From positions 1 to 64,000 of the forward strand of contig JAGZIY010000008.1 in NCBI GenBank assembly GCA_018365995.1: a stretch of DNA of 64,000 nucleotides, in the 5' to 3' direction. Origin of the DNA: Butyricicoccus pullicaecorum. GTDB lineage: Bacteria; Bacillota; Clostridia; Oscillospirales; Butyricicoccaceae. Numbering within the stretch: the stretch's first letter is position 1; the number at the start of each line of letters is the position of its first letter. The position numbers were made by a program, and so were the translations under genes. The notes beneath the pieces were generated by a model that made no database searches, was not told the origin of the DNA, and saw only the letters and a list, made by a program, of their open reading frames with translations. Shown here piece after piece: positions 52,956 to 61,434 of the stretch.

Positions 52956-53436
52956 AACCAAAAAAGACACCGTTCGCGGTGTCTTTTTTAATTTCAGTCA
53001 GCTGCACAATTCCTCCTGTTCTGGTGACCGAAAAGAGCGCATTTTCCGCACGGCTGATGTGTCCCTCAAATACTATGGTATAGCCCAGTGTCTGAGGTGT
53101 TGCGCACACCATTGCCGCAACCCGCCTGCCTTTTACAAATACCAGCCGCAGAATGCCTTCGCTGTACCCTTCTTGAATGGCAGCACTGCGAAAGCCAATC
53201 ACCGCTTCGATTTCCTCCCGCGGTGTATAGGGTGCAAACGTATAGACTGTATCCCACGCAAACGGCACCACCTCATTGAGCGTGACAGTATCCTTACTTA
53301 TGCCGGTTACAGCGGCTTGCAGCGCACGTTCCCGCTCTGTCCGCACACAATCCCCATACCATCGCAAGCCAGCGAATGCAGCAAGCAGCACAACAGCGAT
53401 TGCCACAATCCGTTTCATCATCATCTTCTTCATCAT
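52918..53436 (-). CDS. Hypothetical membrane-anchored protein overlapping tRNA-Tyr
   Basis: I do not recognise this protein of 172 residues. It starts at ATG 53436, 6 bases after GGAGG, with a Met/Lys-rich start and one membrane segment (about 8-25). An outside beta-rich domain of about 110 residues follows (VYTFAPYTPREEIEAVIGF, LGYTIVFEGHISRAENALFSV). The last 20 or so codons come from the tRNA terminator and the antisense of tRNA-Tyr, ending GGDGFEPSKS, so the conserved protein probably ends earlier and the tail is incidental. Confidence 0.6.
   Translation of the reverse strand: MMKKMMMKRIVAIAVVLLAAFAGLRWYGDCVRTERERALQAAVTGISKDTVTLNEVVPFAWDTVYTFAPYTPREEIEAVIGFRSAAIQEGYSEGILRLVFVKGRRVAAMVCATPQTLGYTIVFEGHISRAENALFSVTRTGGIVQLTEIKKDTANGVFFGLVGGDGFEPSKS
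52961..52990. terminator. Terminator after the tRNA cluster
   Basis: AAAAAGACACCG pairs with CGGTGTCTTTTT around TTCG, effective on the plus strand and symmetric. Confidence 0.92.
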
Positions 53437-53455
53437 GAACTTCCTCCAAAAAAAC

Positions 53456-53490
53456 ACAAAAAGGGGGCGATGTCTTTGCCCCCTCTTTTT
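53456..53490. terminator. Terminator hairpin upstream of the 172-residue gene
   Basis: AAAAAGGGGGC pairs with GCCCCCTCTTTTT. On the minus strand it is followed by a T-rich run, so it could end transcription arriving from the VanZ gene. Confidence 0.7.
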
Positions 53491-53496
53491 TGATAA

Positions 53497-53643
53497 GGCT
53501 GTCAAAGAACAGCCATTTTTTTTGCATGGAACCAGCTTTCGCAGGGTTCGGCTCTACGCCCTCCAAACCTGTGCCAAAGGGCATGGTTCTATGAGCAATA
53601 CCTTCAGACACGATTGAACCGCTTCCGTCCCCTGGTCTGATTA
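53497..53643. other. Structured intergenic sequence of unknown nature
   Basis: GGCTGT/ACAGCC forms a hairpin (53499-53515) followed by eight T residues. Beyond it GAACCA and TGGTTC, about 60 bases apart, enclose AGGG/CCCT and TGCC/GGCA stems. The pattern suggests a folded RNA or repeat rather than protein. I could not match it to 6S, SRP or tmRNA. Nothing else is seen up to the VanZ gene at 53744. Confidence 0.35.
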
Positions 53644-53743
53644 CCGCTTGAGAAAAAACTGGATTTCCAAGAGTGCAAGCAGCCCGCCTGCAAACAAAAT
53701 CATCTGAATCTGTGGAACGAAAAATACTGCGAGCCGAACCATT

Positions 53744-54274
53744 TTATACACCTGTCCCTTGCATCCATCCGAAATATGTTGGTAATTCTACTGCGATTTT
53801 GATACCCCATACACAAAGCATCACGACAACCGGCAGCTTTTCTGCCCGTGCGTCCGCACGCCCTTGCAAGCCGAAGATTTTCTGCACAATCCAATAGCAT
53901 CCAAATCCCAAAGCCGCGCCTAGAGTATTCAAAATCAAGTCATCCGTCGTGCTTGCCCGATAATTGAAAAGCTGATTGCATTCAATGAACAGCGATGCCG
54001 CAAAGCCCAAACCGATGACGCGCGCCGGATGGCGCCACCCCCGCCAAAAAAGCGGGAGCAGCAAGCCAAGCGGCATAAACATCAAAATATTTCCGCCAAT
54101 CTGTATGAGTCCCTGTCCCAAAACCGACTGCATATCCGCAAACGGTATGAGGGAAACATTTGCACTCACGGCAAAGTCCTGAATCACCAGAAAATTGGTC
54201 GGAGTTGCTCCAGTGACTTCCAGCACCAGATACCAATACACGCCAAACACACAAAGAATTGCTCCCCATTTCAT
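53744..54274 (-). CDS. VanZ-family membrane protein
   Basis: This 176-residue protein with about five membrane helices resembles VanZ-like proteins: SLIPFADMQSVLGQGLIQIGGNILMFMPLGLLLPLF and the helix ending FIECNQLFNYRASTTDDLILNTLGAALG. VanZ gives low-level teicoplanin resistance in enterococci, but most family members have no known role. ATG 54274 follows GGAGGTGAGACGGT. It follows the ABC permease gene by 17 bases and is probably the last gene of that operon. Confidence 0.85.
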   Translation of the reverse strand: MKWGAILCVFGVYWYLVLEVTGATPTNFLVIQDFAVSANVSLIPFADMQSVLGQGLIQIGGNILMFMPLGLLLPLFWRGWRHPARVIGLGFAASLFIECNQLFNYRASTTDDLILNTLGAALGFGCYWIVQKIFGLQGRADARAEKLPVVVMLCVWGIKIAVELPTYFGWMQGTGV

Positions 54275-54291
54275 ACCGTCTCACCTCCATT

Positions 54292-56538
54292 TTATCCGAC
54301 GGTCAGCGATTTTCCGATCAGCTGCTCAATCAGCTTGACAGGTGCCTCGCCCTGCTCATAATAGATTTGCTGCATGCTGTCCGTTTGCGTGCTCACATAG
54401 ACGGAAACTCCATTGGCATATACACGGTCCTCCTCCCACAGAACATATTTGCCGGAATCCCAGCGCTGACGCTCCGTATATGCGTTTTCCAGAAACTTGG
54501 CAATGGTTTCCGAATCCGTCACCCGAACAGGCTCCCGATTCCATTCCGGTTCCTCGTAGGTTGTGTCGGACACATCAATCTGAATTTCCTTCACATTTTG
54601 TGCTTGCAAAGGTGCCCATTGCACCCCCATCAGCTCCTTCAGAAGCTGCAAGGTTTCCGTATCTGACGGATATACAGGTATGGTGTAGCTATATATCCGT
54701 TTTCCATCTCTCCAATCACCGTCCCACGTTGTTTCATGGGTCGCATATATCTCTTCTTTATCTTCATGCAGCTTTTGCGCAGCATCAAGTGTGATTTGAA
54801 CCACCGGAACTTCGTGCATATATGCCTTCCGATTGCGCATCTGTTCCTGCTGAAGCGTCGTAATCACACGGCGAATGTCCGCCGTTTTGTAAATCATATC
54901 CACCGCATCCGGTGTTTCTGCGGCATCGTCATGAAGCCCCAAATATTCGGCAAACAGTTCCATACTACGGTCAGCCGCCTGCTCCGGAATCTGGAATCGC
55001 TGCAAGCTCAAGTATTTCTCGCCGTATGCTGTACTGGTCAAGAACGTATCCAGCTGCTCTGCAACCAGCTTGTTTGGAACATGATAGGAGCGCACCTGTT
55101 TTTTCCCATTTTTGAGCTGATAGGCAACGATGATATTTTCTGAAAAATCAACTTCTTCCGGCTGCTGTACCACCGGTTCCGCTTGCTGACCATGCTGCTT
55201 CTCCAAGTTTGGAATACAGGTCTGTGCAATCGCAATCACCGTTTGAATGCTCTCGGTATCCTGTAAATAGGTGGGATAATTCTCCCCATTTTCATAGGGA
55301 CCCATATACAAATCATTGCGTGTCAGCTCCGTCCACAAGCCGACTGCTTCCACCTGAGACTGGTCGGGCACATAGCTGTCATATCCAAAAATGTCTGCGC
55401 GGAATCCGGCAAAGACAGCGACTGCTGCCGCACACAGAATCAGCATCTGCTTCCAGTGATGGAACAGCGCACGGAAATCAAATTCATAGATGATTTCAAC
55501 AATTGCATGAAACAGCACGACACCGAGCACAAGACCAAACCACGCCCAGCCATGATTGTCACTGCCAAACATAACTGCAAACAAAAGTGCACAGGCACTG
55601 CCCATAAACAGGCTCATATACCACTGGAGCGGCGCTTTCAATGGCTCAAAAGCAACCGCTGCGCCTGCCCGCTCGCTTCTTCTGCGCACAAACAGCACAT
55701 AACTCAAAGCCAGCAAAACAACGCCCAAAACAAGCGGATACCACACAACTGCCATGCCAAAGGTTCCCACAAAGTCCGGATCGATCTCTGGACGAGTCAA
55801 GCTGGTAAAGTACTTAATGATTGGGCTGCCATTTGTAATGGTATACATTTGCTGCTCAGAGGGTACTGTAAAGGTAACATGCAGCATCATTTGCCATGCC
55901 TGATGCATGAACGCTGCAAGCGGCAGACTGAACTGCACCCAAAGGGCGAGCAGCACGGTAATAATGGTATTCCCTGTCAAAACCGTACACATCACCATTA
56001 CTGTATAATTGACGAGAAAGAACAGGCTGTGTCCCAGCACTGTATGCGCAATCACATTTCCGGTCACAAGCCCGCCAAAGCCCATGGAAAATGCGGCACC
56101 TGCTGTGACTGCATACACAAGGACAAAGATTGGCAAAACCATCAAAATGCCGGAAACATAGTTGACGATAAACAAGTGCGTGCGATTGATGGGAAGTGCA
56201 TGGTAGAAATCCACCTGCTGACGGTCATGCAGATAGCGAAAGACCGCCACACCGCACACCGACGCCAAAAGAATCAATGCCACCTTGACCACATAATTGT
56301 CCATCGACAGCAAAAACAAGACGCCTTCCTGTGCCGATTGTAAGATTTCCTTTCCCTCGGTTTCAAGCTTTTCCGGTGACAGCAGCATCCGCATCTGTCC
56401 CTGAAAGCTCTCACGCACCATAAATAAGGGCAGCAGCAACGTGCCAAGACTGCCCAAAAGCGTCAGCGCCACCAGCCACAGGCGGCTGGAAAGATTGCGC
56501 CGCACGAGTGTTTTATAGGATAAGTTTTTTGAGGTCAT
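54292..56538 (-). CDS. ABC transporter permease, YtrC/D-like with large external domain
   Basis: This 748-residue membrane protein has about eight N-terminal membrane helices (1-390) and a C-terminal extracytoplasmic domain of about 350 residues. The N-terminal part resembles ABC-2 type permeases of the Ytr group; I believe the rest matches DUF6449-type proteins. It overlaps the ATPase gene by 26 bases, so the two are translationally coupled. In Bacillus, Ytr transporters respond to cell-wall antibiotics. The cargo here is unknown. Confidence 0.8.
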   Translation of the reverse strand: MTSKNLSYKTLVRRNLSSRLWLVALTLLGSLGTLLLPLFMVRESFQGQMRMLLSPEKLETEGKEILQSAQEGVLFLLSMDNYVVKVALILLASVCGVAVFRYLHDRQQVDFYHALPINRTHLFIVNYVSGILMVLPIFVLVYAVTAGAAFSMGFGGLVTGNVIAHTVLGHSLFFLVNYTVMVMCTVLTGNTIITVLLALWVQFSLPLAAFMHQAWQMMLHVTFTVPSEQQMYTITNGSPIIKYFTSLTRPEIDPDFVGTFGMAVVWYPLVLGVVLLALSYVLFVRRRSERAGAAVAFEPLKAPLQWYMSLFMGSACALLFAVMFGSDNHGWAWFGLVLGVVLFHAIVEIIYEFDFRALFHHWKQMLILCAAAVAVFAGFRADIFGYDSYVPDQSQVEAVGLWTELTRNDLYMGPYENGENYPTYLQDTESIQTVIAIAQTCIPNLEKQHGQQAEPVVQQPEEVDFSENIIVAYQLKNGKKQVRSYHVPNKLVAEQLDTFLTSTAYGEKYLSLQRFQIPEQAADRSMELFAEYLGLHDDAAETPDAVDMIYKTADIRRVITTLQQEQMRNRKAYMHEVPVVQITLDAAQKLHEDKEEIYATHETTWDGDWRDGKRIYSYTIPVYPSDTETLQLLKELMGVQWAPLQAQNVKEIQIDVSDTTYEEPEWNREPVRVTDSETIAKFLENAYTERQRWDSGKYVLWEEDRVYANGVSVYVSTQTDSMQQIYYEQGEAPVKLIEQLIGKSLTVG

Positions 56539-57412
56539 AGCCCACTACCTCCGTTTCACTGATAAAGATTTCTTCCAGCGTCAGCGGAAGCATCTCATAG
56601 AAGGCTGGCTGAAGCGCTGCAATGCGGGCTTCCAGTTCTTCCTGGGTGCCGCGCACCGTGATGGTATGGAGAGACCCTCTCTGCTCTCGCTTGAGCACCT
56701 CCATGCCTTCAAACGGGTCATACGCCGGTGCCTCACGCAAAATCATCTGTACCTTGTGCATGCCGATTTTCATATCCTCCAAGTCTTTGGAAAATAAAAT
56801 CCCGCCGCGGTGCAGCAGCCCAACGTGATCGCAGATGTCCTCAAGTTCTCTGAGGTTGTGGGAGGCGATGACAGGGGTAAGCCCTCTTTCTGCCACATCT
56901 CCGGCAAACAGCCCCTTGACCGTCTGCCGCGCAACTGGGTCCAGCCCGTCAAAGGTTTCATCACAGAACAGGTAATCCGTGTTTGCGCTGACACCGCAAA
57001 TGACCGAAACCTGTTTTTTCATGCCCTTTGAAAAGGTGCGGATTTTGCGGTTTCCGTCCAATCCAAAGCCGTCCAGCAGCTTTTGATAGCGTGCCTCATC
57101 AAAATTCGGGTACAATGCCTTATAATAGTTCTTCATTTCATGCGGTGTGCTGTTGGCAAAGAAAAACTGTTCATCTGAAATATAGAAAAACCGCTGCTTG
57201 AGCGCTTCATTCTCATAGACATTCTGTTCATCAATCTGCACCGTTCCCTCGTCCGGCTGCAAAATGCCTGCCAGCATACGTAAAAATGTAGATTTTCCTG
57301 CGCCATTGGAGCCAATCAGCCCATACACCGAGCCTTTTTCGATTCTTGTATTGACATGATCGACCGCAAGCAAATCACCAAAGCGTTTGGTTGCCTGTTC
57401 GGTTTGAATCAT
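56513..57412 (-). CDS. ABC transporter ATP-binding protein, YtrB-like
   Basis: This 299-residue ATPase has Walker A GSNGAGKST and, for the signature, IRTFSKGMKKQVSVI in place of the usual LSGGQ. The Walker B-type stretch LFCDETFDGLDP and the H-loop VIASHNLRELEDI complete it. The KGMKKQ signature is typical of ABC-2 exporter ATPases linked to GntR regulators. It overlaps the regulator gene by ATGA and the permease gene at its other end. Confidence 0.9.
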   Translation of the reverse strand: MIQTEQATKRFGDLLAVDHVNTRIEKGSVYGLIGSNGAGKSTFLRMLAGILQPDEGTVQIDEQNVYENEALKQRFFYISDEQFFFANSTPHEMKNYYKALYPNFDEARYQKLLDGFGLDGNRKIRTFSKGMKKQVSVICGVSANTDYLFCDETFDGLDPVARQTVKGLFAGDVAERGLTPVIASHNLRELEDICDHVGLLHRGGILFSKDLEDMKIGMHKVQMILREAPAYDPFEGMEVLKREQRGSLHTITVRGTQEELEARIAALQPAFYEMLPLTLEEIFISETEVVGYDLKKLIL

Positions 57413-57780
57413 ACGCTTTTCCTCCCCTCTTCCTCAATCCACCGGATTAAGAGCGAACCATCTATCCCGATTTCTTTCGCTGTCTGCAACAGACGCAACA
57501 GCTGTATTCGAATCTCCTCCATTCGACGTTCGCGCAGTACCGCACCGTTTGGTGAGACAAAATTCCCTTTCCCTTTGACCGAGTAAATCACGCCTCTGCT
57601 CTCCAGCTCACTATATGCACGCTGAATGGTGTTAGGATTGATAGACAATTCTGCCGCCATTTGCCGCACGGAGGGCAGCTGGCTGTCAGGCTGCAGCACA
57701 TCATGCACAACCATCTGTTCAATCTCGTCTACAATCTGCTCATAAATGGGACGACCATCTCGGTAATTGATGCCAAACAT
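57409..57780 (-). CDS. GntR-family repressor, YtrA subfamily
   Basis: This 123-residue short GntR protein has an N-terminal winged helix (about 10-75, LPSVRQMAAELSINPNTIQRAYSELESRGVIY) and a small C-terminal helical tail, which is the YtrA layout without a large ligand domain. It leads the operon and probably represses it through the inverted repeat just upstream. ATG 57780 follows AAAGGAGG. Confidence 0.93.
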   Translation of the reverse strand: MFGINYRDGRPIYEQIVDEIEQMVVHDVLQPDSQLPSVRQMAAELSINPNTIQRAYSELESRGVIYSVKGKGNFVSPNGAVLRERRMEEIRIQLLRLLQTAKEIGIDGSLLIRWIEEEGRKSV

Positions 57781-57805
57781 TGCGCGCCTCCTTTCCCTTG
57801 TGTAT

Positions 57806-57834
57806 TAACTGTACTGTGTGTCTTAGTACAGTTA
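57806..57834. promoter_or_regulatory. YtrA-type operator
   Basis: A perfect inverted repeat, TAACTGTACT at 57806-57815 and AGTACAGTTA at 57825-57834, with a 9-base gap. It overlaps the predicted transcription start, so binding would block the promoter. Confidence 0.85.
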
Positions 57835-57835
57835 G

Positions 57836-57864
57836 AGTATAGCATGCACACAGCAGTCTGTCAA
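57836..57864 (-). promoter_or_regulatory. Promoter of the ytr-like operon
   Basis: On the minus strand, TTGACA (57864-57859) and TATACT (57841-57836) are 17 bases apart, a near-consensus promoter abutting the operator. Confidence 0.9.
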
Positions 57865-58011
57865 TAGACAGACCTTTGCGCCGCTTGATTTTCAAAAAAT
57901 ATGTGATTTGTTCTTAATTTGTCAATATGTCTATGCTATAATAAGAAAAATGCACAATCCTAATCTGATATTGGGAAGCAAACACCATACCACCATACAG
58001 GAGGACACGCC

Positions 58012-58698
58012 ATGGTACAGATTGGAAACGAATGGGACGACATTCTAAAGGACGAATTTTCTGCCGACTACTTCCAAAAAATCCAGCAGACACTGGAGGA
58101 AGAATATGCCGCATACGAAATTTTCCCACCCAAAGCGGATATTTTCAATGCGCTCAAATATACTCCATATTCCAATATCAAAGCGGTCTTACTTGGTCAG
58201 GACCCTTATCACGGTCCCGGTCAGGCGCACGGACTGTGTTTTTCTGTGCAGCCCGGTGTCACCCCGCCGCCCAGTCTCCGCAATATTTTCAAGGAACTGG
58301 AAACCGATATGGGAATCCAAAAGCCAAAGCACGGCTGCCTGACCACATGGGCAGAGCAAGGTGTTCTGATGCTCAACACGACGCTGACCGTGCGCCGCGG
58401 GCAGGCAAACAGCCATAGCAAAATTGGCTGGACACGCTTTACGGACACCATCATACAAAAGCTCAATGACCACCCAACTCCCATTGTATTCCTGCTGTGG
58501 GGCACACCGGCACGCGCCAAGAAAAAACTCATCACAAACACCAATCATCTTATTTTAGAGTGTGCGCACCCGTCCCCGCTTTCCGCGCACAACGGCTTTT
58601 TTGGCTGCCGCCATTTCTCACAGTGCAATGAATTTCTAATGGCACACGGCATCGCACCCATCGACTGGACGATTCGTGAAACGGTTTCTGCACAATAA
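58012..58698 (+). CDS. ung: Uracil-DNA glycosylase
   Basis: This 228-residue family 1 enzyme removes uracil from DNA. The catalytic loop is LLGQDPYHGPGQAHGL with its Asp near residue 64, and the leucine-loop region is HPSPLSAHNGFFGCRHF with the catalytic His. ATG 58012 follows AGGAGGACACGCC. It is a single gene ending in a strong terminator. Confidence 0.96.
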   Translation: MVQIGNEWDDILKDEFSADYFQKIQQTLEEEYAAYEIFPPKADIFNALKYTPYSNIKAVLLGQDPYHGPGQAHGLCFSVQPGVTPPPSLRNIFKELETDMGIQKPKHGCLTTWAEQGVLMLNTTLTVRRGQANSHSKIGWTRFTDTIIQKLNDHPTPIVFLLWGTPARAKKKLITNTNHLILECAHPSPLSAHNGFFGCRHFSQCNEFLMAHGIAPIDWTIRETVSAQ

Positions 58699-58708
58699 CA
58701 ATAATAAG

Positions 58709-58746
58709 AAAAACAGGATTTGAAAATTTTTCAAATCCTGTTTTTT
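58709..58746. terminator. Terminator after ung
   Basis: AAAACAGGATTTGAAAA pairs with TTTTCAAATCCTGTTTT, almost without loop, and ends in a T-run. Confidence 0.9.
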
Positions 58747-59068
58747 ATATGAATTTCCATTTATATGCTTATTTTTGCATAGCATTTTTCTATAAAGCAC
58801 ATTAAGATTATATTTTGTCAAAATTTTATTCCATTTTCTCTCATTTTAGATATTATATCAAGCTGTGAAATCTCTCCTATCTAATTTACTTTGTATTTTG
58901 TCGAAACTTATATATGTAGTACATAATTATGAAAAAAAGTCCTCCATAAATAATTTTATATAACAAAAACAAAGTGTTATGTTCATAAGTTAGAAAATAG
59001 AATATAAAGTTGCTGGAAAGATAAAGAGTGATAGCTAAAATAAGTTTTAATTTTTTGTGCATCTCTGA
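58747..59068. other. AT-rich gene-free stretch
   Basis: This stretch has much lower GC than the surrounding genes, with no supported gene and many TAT/TTT runs. It forms the downstream side of an AT-rich island that includes the next gene. Confidence 0.5.
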
Positions 59069-59683
59069 TTACCAAATTACATCCAAATAGCCATTGTTTG
59101 GTTTCTTATCTTTTGAATCAAAGTATTCAGCTATTTTTCCAGCAGGATCAACAACATAATTCAAAAAACCAGCAATACTTGGCAGACTAATGCCTAATGC
59201 AATAGCAGCTTTTCCAATCACTTTTTTCTTTATTGTCCTTATGAAAATATGTTGTAATTGTTTGGCTCCAAATTTTTTTAATGCAACAGACAATGATCCC
59301 ACTCCAGAGGCAATCAGAATTCCGTTTAGAATTGTATCTATTGTTGCTGCCACATATTTGTTTTTTATATGTATATCAGGAAGACCGTCTTTCCATATAT
59401 CACCCAGATCAATGCGTCTCGCATATGTCATCGGAACGTTAGACAAATCGATATTTTTTAGATTTTCTCTAATACCGTATTCAGTATTAGTCCGTTCAGT
59501 GATATCATCAATTTCAGACAACTTAATTTGTAAAGCTCGTTCAATTCCAGCTTGAATCTCGGCTTCTGTTAATGATAATTCTTCATAAGAATTGGGTTCA
59601 GCAGCAAATGCAGTAGCACTTAGGCTAAACACCATGGTAAGAACCAAGACAATACTTATAAGCTTTTTAAATAAAGTTTTCAT
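59069..59683 (-). CDS. Secreted cationic hypothetical protein in an AT-rich island
   Basis: I do not recognise this protein of 204 residues. A Sec signal peptide (about 1-28, ending SATAFAA) comes first. A Glu-rich segment (35-90) follows, then a long hydrophobic and basic region (about 115-175: TILNGILIASGVGSLSVALK, FIRTIKKKVIGKAAIALGI), and the end NNGYLDVIW. An acidic leader before a cationic, membrane-active-looking region recalls secreted peptide toxins or bacteriocin precursors, but no maturation or immunity gene is seen. Base use is AT-rich, unlike its neighbours. ATG 59683 follows AAAGGA. Confidence 0.65.
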   Translation of the reverse strand: MKTLFKKLISIVLVLTMVFSLSATAFAAEPNSYEELSLTEAEIQAGIERALQIKLSEIDDITERTNTEYGIRENLKNIDLSNVPMTYARRIDLGDIWKDGLPDIHIKNKYVAATIDTILNGILIASGVGSLSVALKKFGAKQLQHIFIRTIKKKVIGKAAIALGISLPSIAGFLNYVVDPAGKIAEYFDSKDKKPNNGYLDVIW

Positions 59684-59707
59684 ATATAATTCCTTTCGTG
59701 ATTTCAT

Positions 59708-60044
59708 CTAAAAATATAGTTCTGTCATGGAAGAAGGAAATAAACCATTGGAATCACAGCCTTTCAAAAATAATTTTGTTTCAATTATTTTATAACTACG
59801 CAAATAATAACATACTAAGAAAATAAAAGTCAACATATTTGGTGAAATAAAAAAGCAGAAAATATGTTTTTCTCTGCGTTGAGGTATCTCATATAAAAAA
59901 CACCATAAACTCCATTTTGCACAAATCTTTTTGAATCATTTGTAAATCTTTCTCAAGACGCAAGACGAATTTATGCTTTTGTGCTATGATAAGGATACGG
60001 ACATTGTATATCCGCATTTTTCAAAACCAAAGGAATGGATCACA
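59708..60044. other. AT-rich region upstream of the hydrolase gene
   Basis: No gene is supported. It is AT-rich like the preceding island up to about 59950, then GC returns. A TATGAT at about 59985-59990 could be the -10 of the hydrolase gene. Confidence 0.4.
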
Positions 60045-61034
60045 ATGGATATTAGGTGTACGCAAAATATTTTCAAAAGCTCCAACGGCCGCTCCAATGT
60101 GACCTACTATATCTTGACCCCTGAGGGTGTCGAACTGCGCGGAATCGTCCAGATTTCCCATGGTATGTGTGAATATTTTTCGCGCTATACCGTGTTTGCC
60201 AAATATCTGTGCTCGCTTGGGTTTATCGTTTGCGGCAATGACCATATTGGTCATGGTGCCTCTGCCCCGCGCACCAATGAACTGGGCTTTTTCTCGGTGC
60301 GGGACGGGTGGAATTTTCTGATTCAAGATATGCAGAAGCTCACCGATATCATGCAGACGCGCTATCCGGAACTCCCCTACTTTGTGCTGGGGCACTCCAT
60401 GGGCTCCCTGATTACGAGAATCTATCTCACAAGCTGCGGAGACCGCCTGAGCGGCTGCATTTTAAGTGGTACGGCAGGTCCCAACCCGCTTGCACGCACG
60501 GGTGTGCGCGTAGCCAATTCGGTTGCCCATTCCAAGGGCATGACCTACCGCTCCTCATTTCTGTCCAATCTGGCATTCAAAAATTATAACCGCAAGATTT
60601 CAGAACCGCAATCGACCTTTGACTGGCTCAGCCGTGACCCCAATGTTGTGCAAATGTTCCAGTCCGATGCCAAATGCAACTTTATTTTTACGGCTGCCGG
60701 CTTCCGAGACCTGTTCACGCTGGTCGAGCGCGCCAATCACAGCCGATGCTTCCGCAACACACCGCACGCCCTGCCGATTTTGCTCATCTCCGGTGACCGC
60801 GACCCTGTGGGCGGATATGGAGACGGGGTGCGCCGCGTGGCAAAGCTGTACCGCGCCGCCGGACAGAAGGATCTCGATATGATTTTTTATAAAGACGGAC
60901 GGCACGAAATCCTGAACGAAACCAATCGGCTCGATGTCTTTGGGGATATCTCCCGCTGGCTGGAACAGCATCTGACACAAGCCGAAGCTACCACCGAAAA
61001 GGAGGAAACCAATCATGCTGCTGACAACGATTGA
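60045..61034 (+). CDS. Alpha/beta hydrolase, monoacylglycerol lipase-like
   Basis: This 329-residue alpha/beta hydrolase of the Hydrolase_4/lysophospholipase type has oxyanion region ISHGMCEY and nucleophile elbow LGHSMGS near residue 118. A late Asp sits in LLISGDRDPVGG, and the His in DGRHEILNE completes the triad. It likely cleaves glycerol esters or lysolipids in the cytoplasm. ATG 60045 follows AAAGGA; the frame is open to 59973. It overlaps the YbjQ gene by 20 bases. Confidence 0.87.
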   Translation: MDIRCTQNIFKSSNGRSNVTYYILTPEGVELRGIVQISHGMCEYFSRYTVFAKYLCSLGFIVCGNDHIGHGASAPRTNELGFFSVRDGWNFLIQDMQKLTDIMQTRYPELPYFVLGHSMGSLITRIYLTSCGDRLSGCILSGTAGPNPLARTGVRVANSVAHSKGMTYRSSFLSNLAFKNYNRKISEPQSTFDWLSRDPNVVQMFQSDAKCNFIFTAAGFRDLFTLVERANHSRCFRNTPHALPILLISGDRDPVGGYGDGVRRVAKLYRAAGQKDLDMIFYKDGRHEILNETNRLDVFGDISRWLEQHLTQAEATTEKEETNHAADND

Positions 61035-61326
61035 AACCCTACCCGAGCAGAAATTCACCATACTGGGCATTGCGCGCGGCAGTACCGTACAGTGCAAAAA
61101 CTTCGGGCGTGACTTTATGGCAGGTCTCAAAAACCTCGTAGGCGGCGAAATGTATGAATACACTGAGCTGATGGACGAAACCCGCCGGATCGCAACCGAC
61201 CGCATGATTCAGGACGCGGAGCGTCTGGGAGCAGACGCGGTCATTGGTATGCGTTACAGCTCGGCTGAAATCACACAGGGAGCGGCTGAAATCCTCGCCT
61301 ATGGAACGGCGGTCAAATTTTTATAA
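61015..61326 (+). CDS. YbjQ/UPF0145 family protein
   Basis: This 103-residue protein of the YbjQ (UPF0145) family forms a small pentameric heavy-metal-binding-like fold with no settled role. It shows the typical GIARGSTVQCKNFGRDFMAGLKN-type stretch and ERLGADAVIGMRY. ATG 61015 follows AAAGGAGGAAACCAATC inside the end of the hydrolase gene. Confidence 0.9.
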   Translation: MLLTTIETLPEQKFTILGIARGSTVQCKNFGRDFMAGLKNLVGGEMYEYTELMDETRRIATDRMIQDAERLGADAVIGMRYSSAEITQGAAEILAYGTAVKFL

Positions 61327-61372
61327 GGACAGCAGCCATCTGTCCTCTGCAAATCATTTTTCACACAGGCAA

Positions 61373-61418
61373 ACGCCCGAAATCACGCATTGATACGTGA
61401 TTTCGGGCGTTGTTTTTG
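61373..61418. repeat. Palindromic element, copy B
   Basis: A perfect 15-base inverted repeat, ACGCCCGAAATCACG with its complement, around CATTGATA, followed by TTTTT at 61413-61417. It resembles copy A at 49591 and also sits between converging genes. Confidence 0.75.
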
Positions 61419-61434
61419 ACTGGAAATCGTTTGT

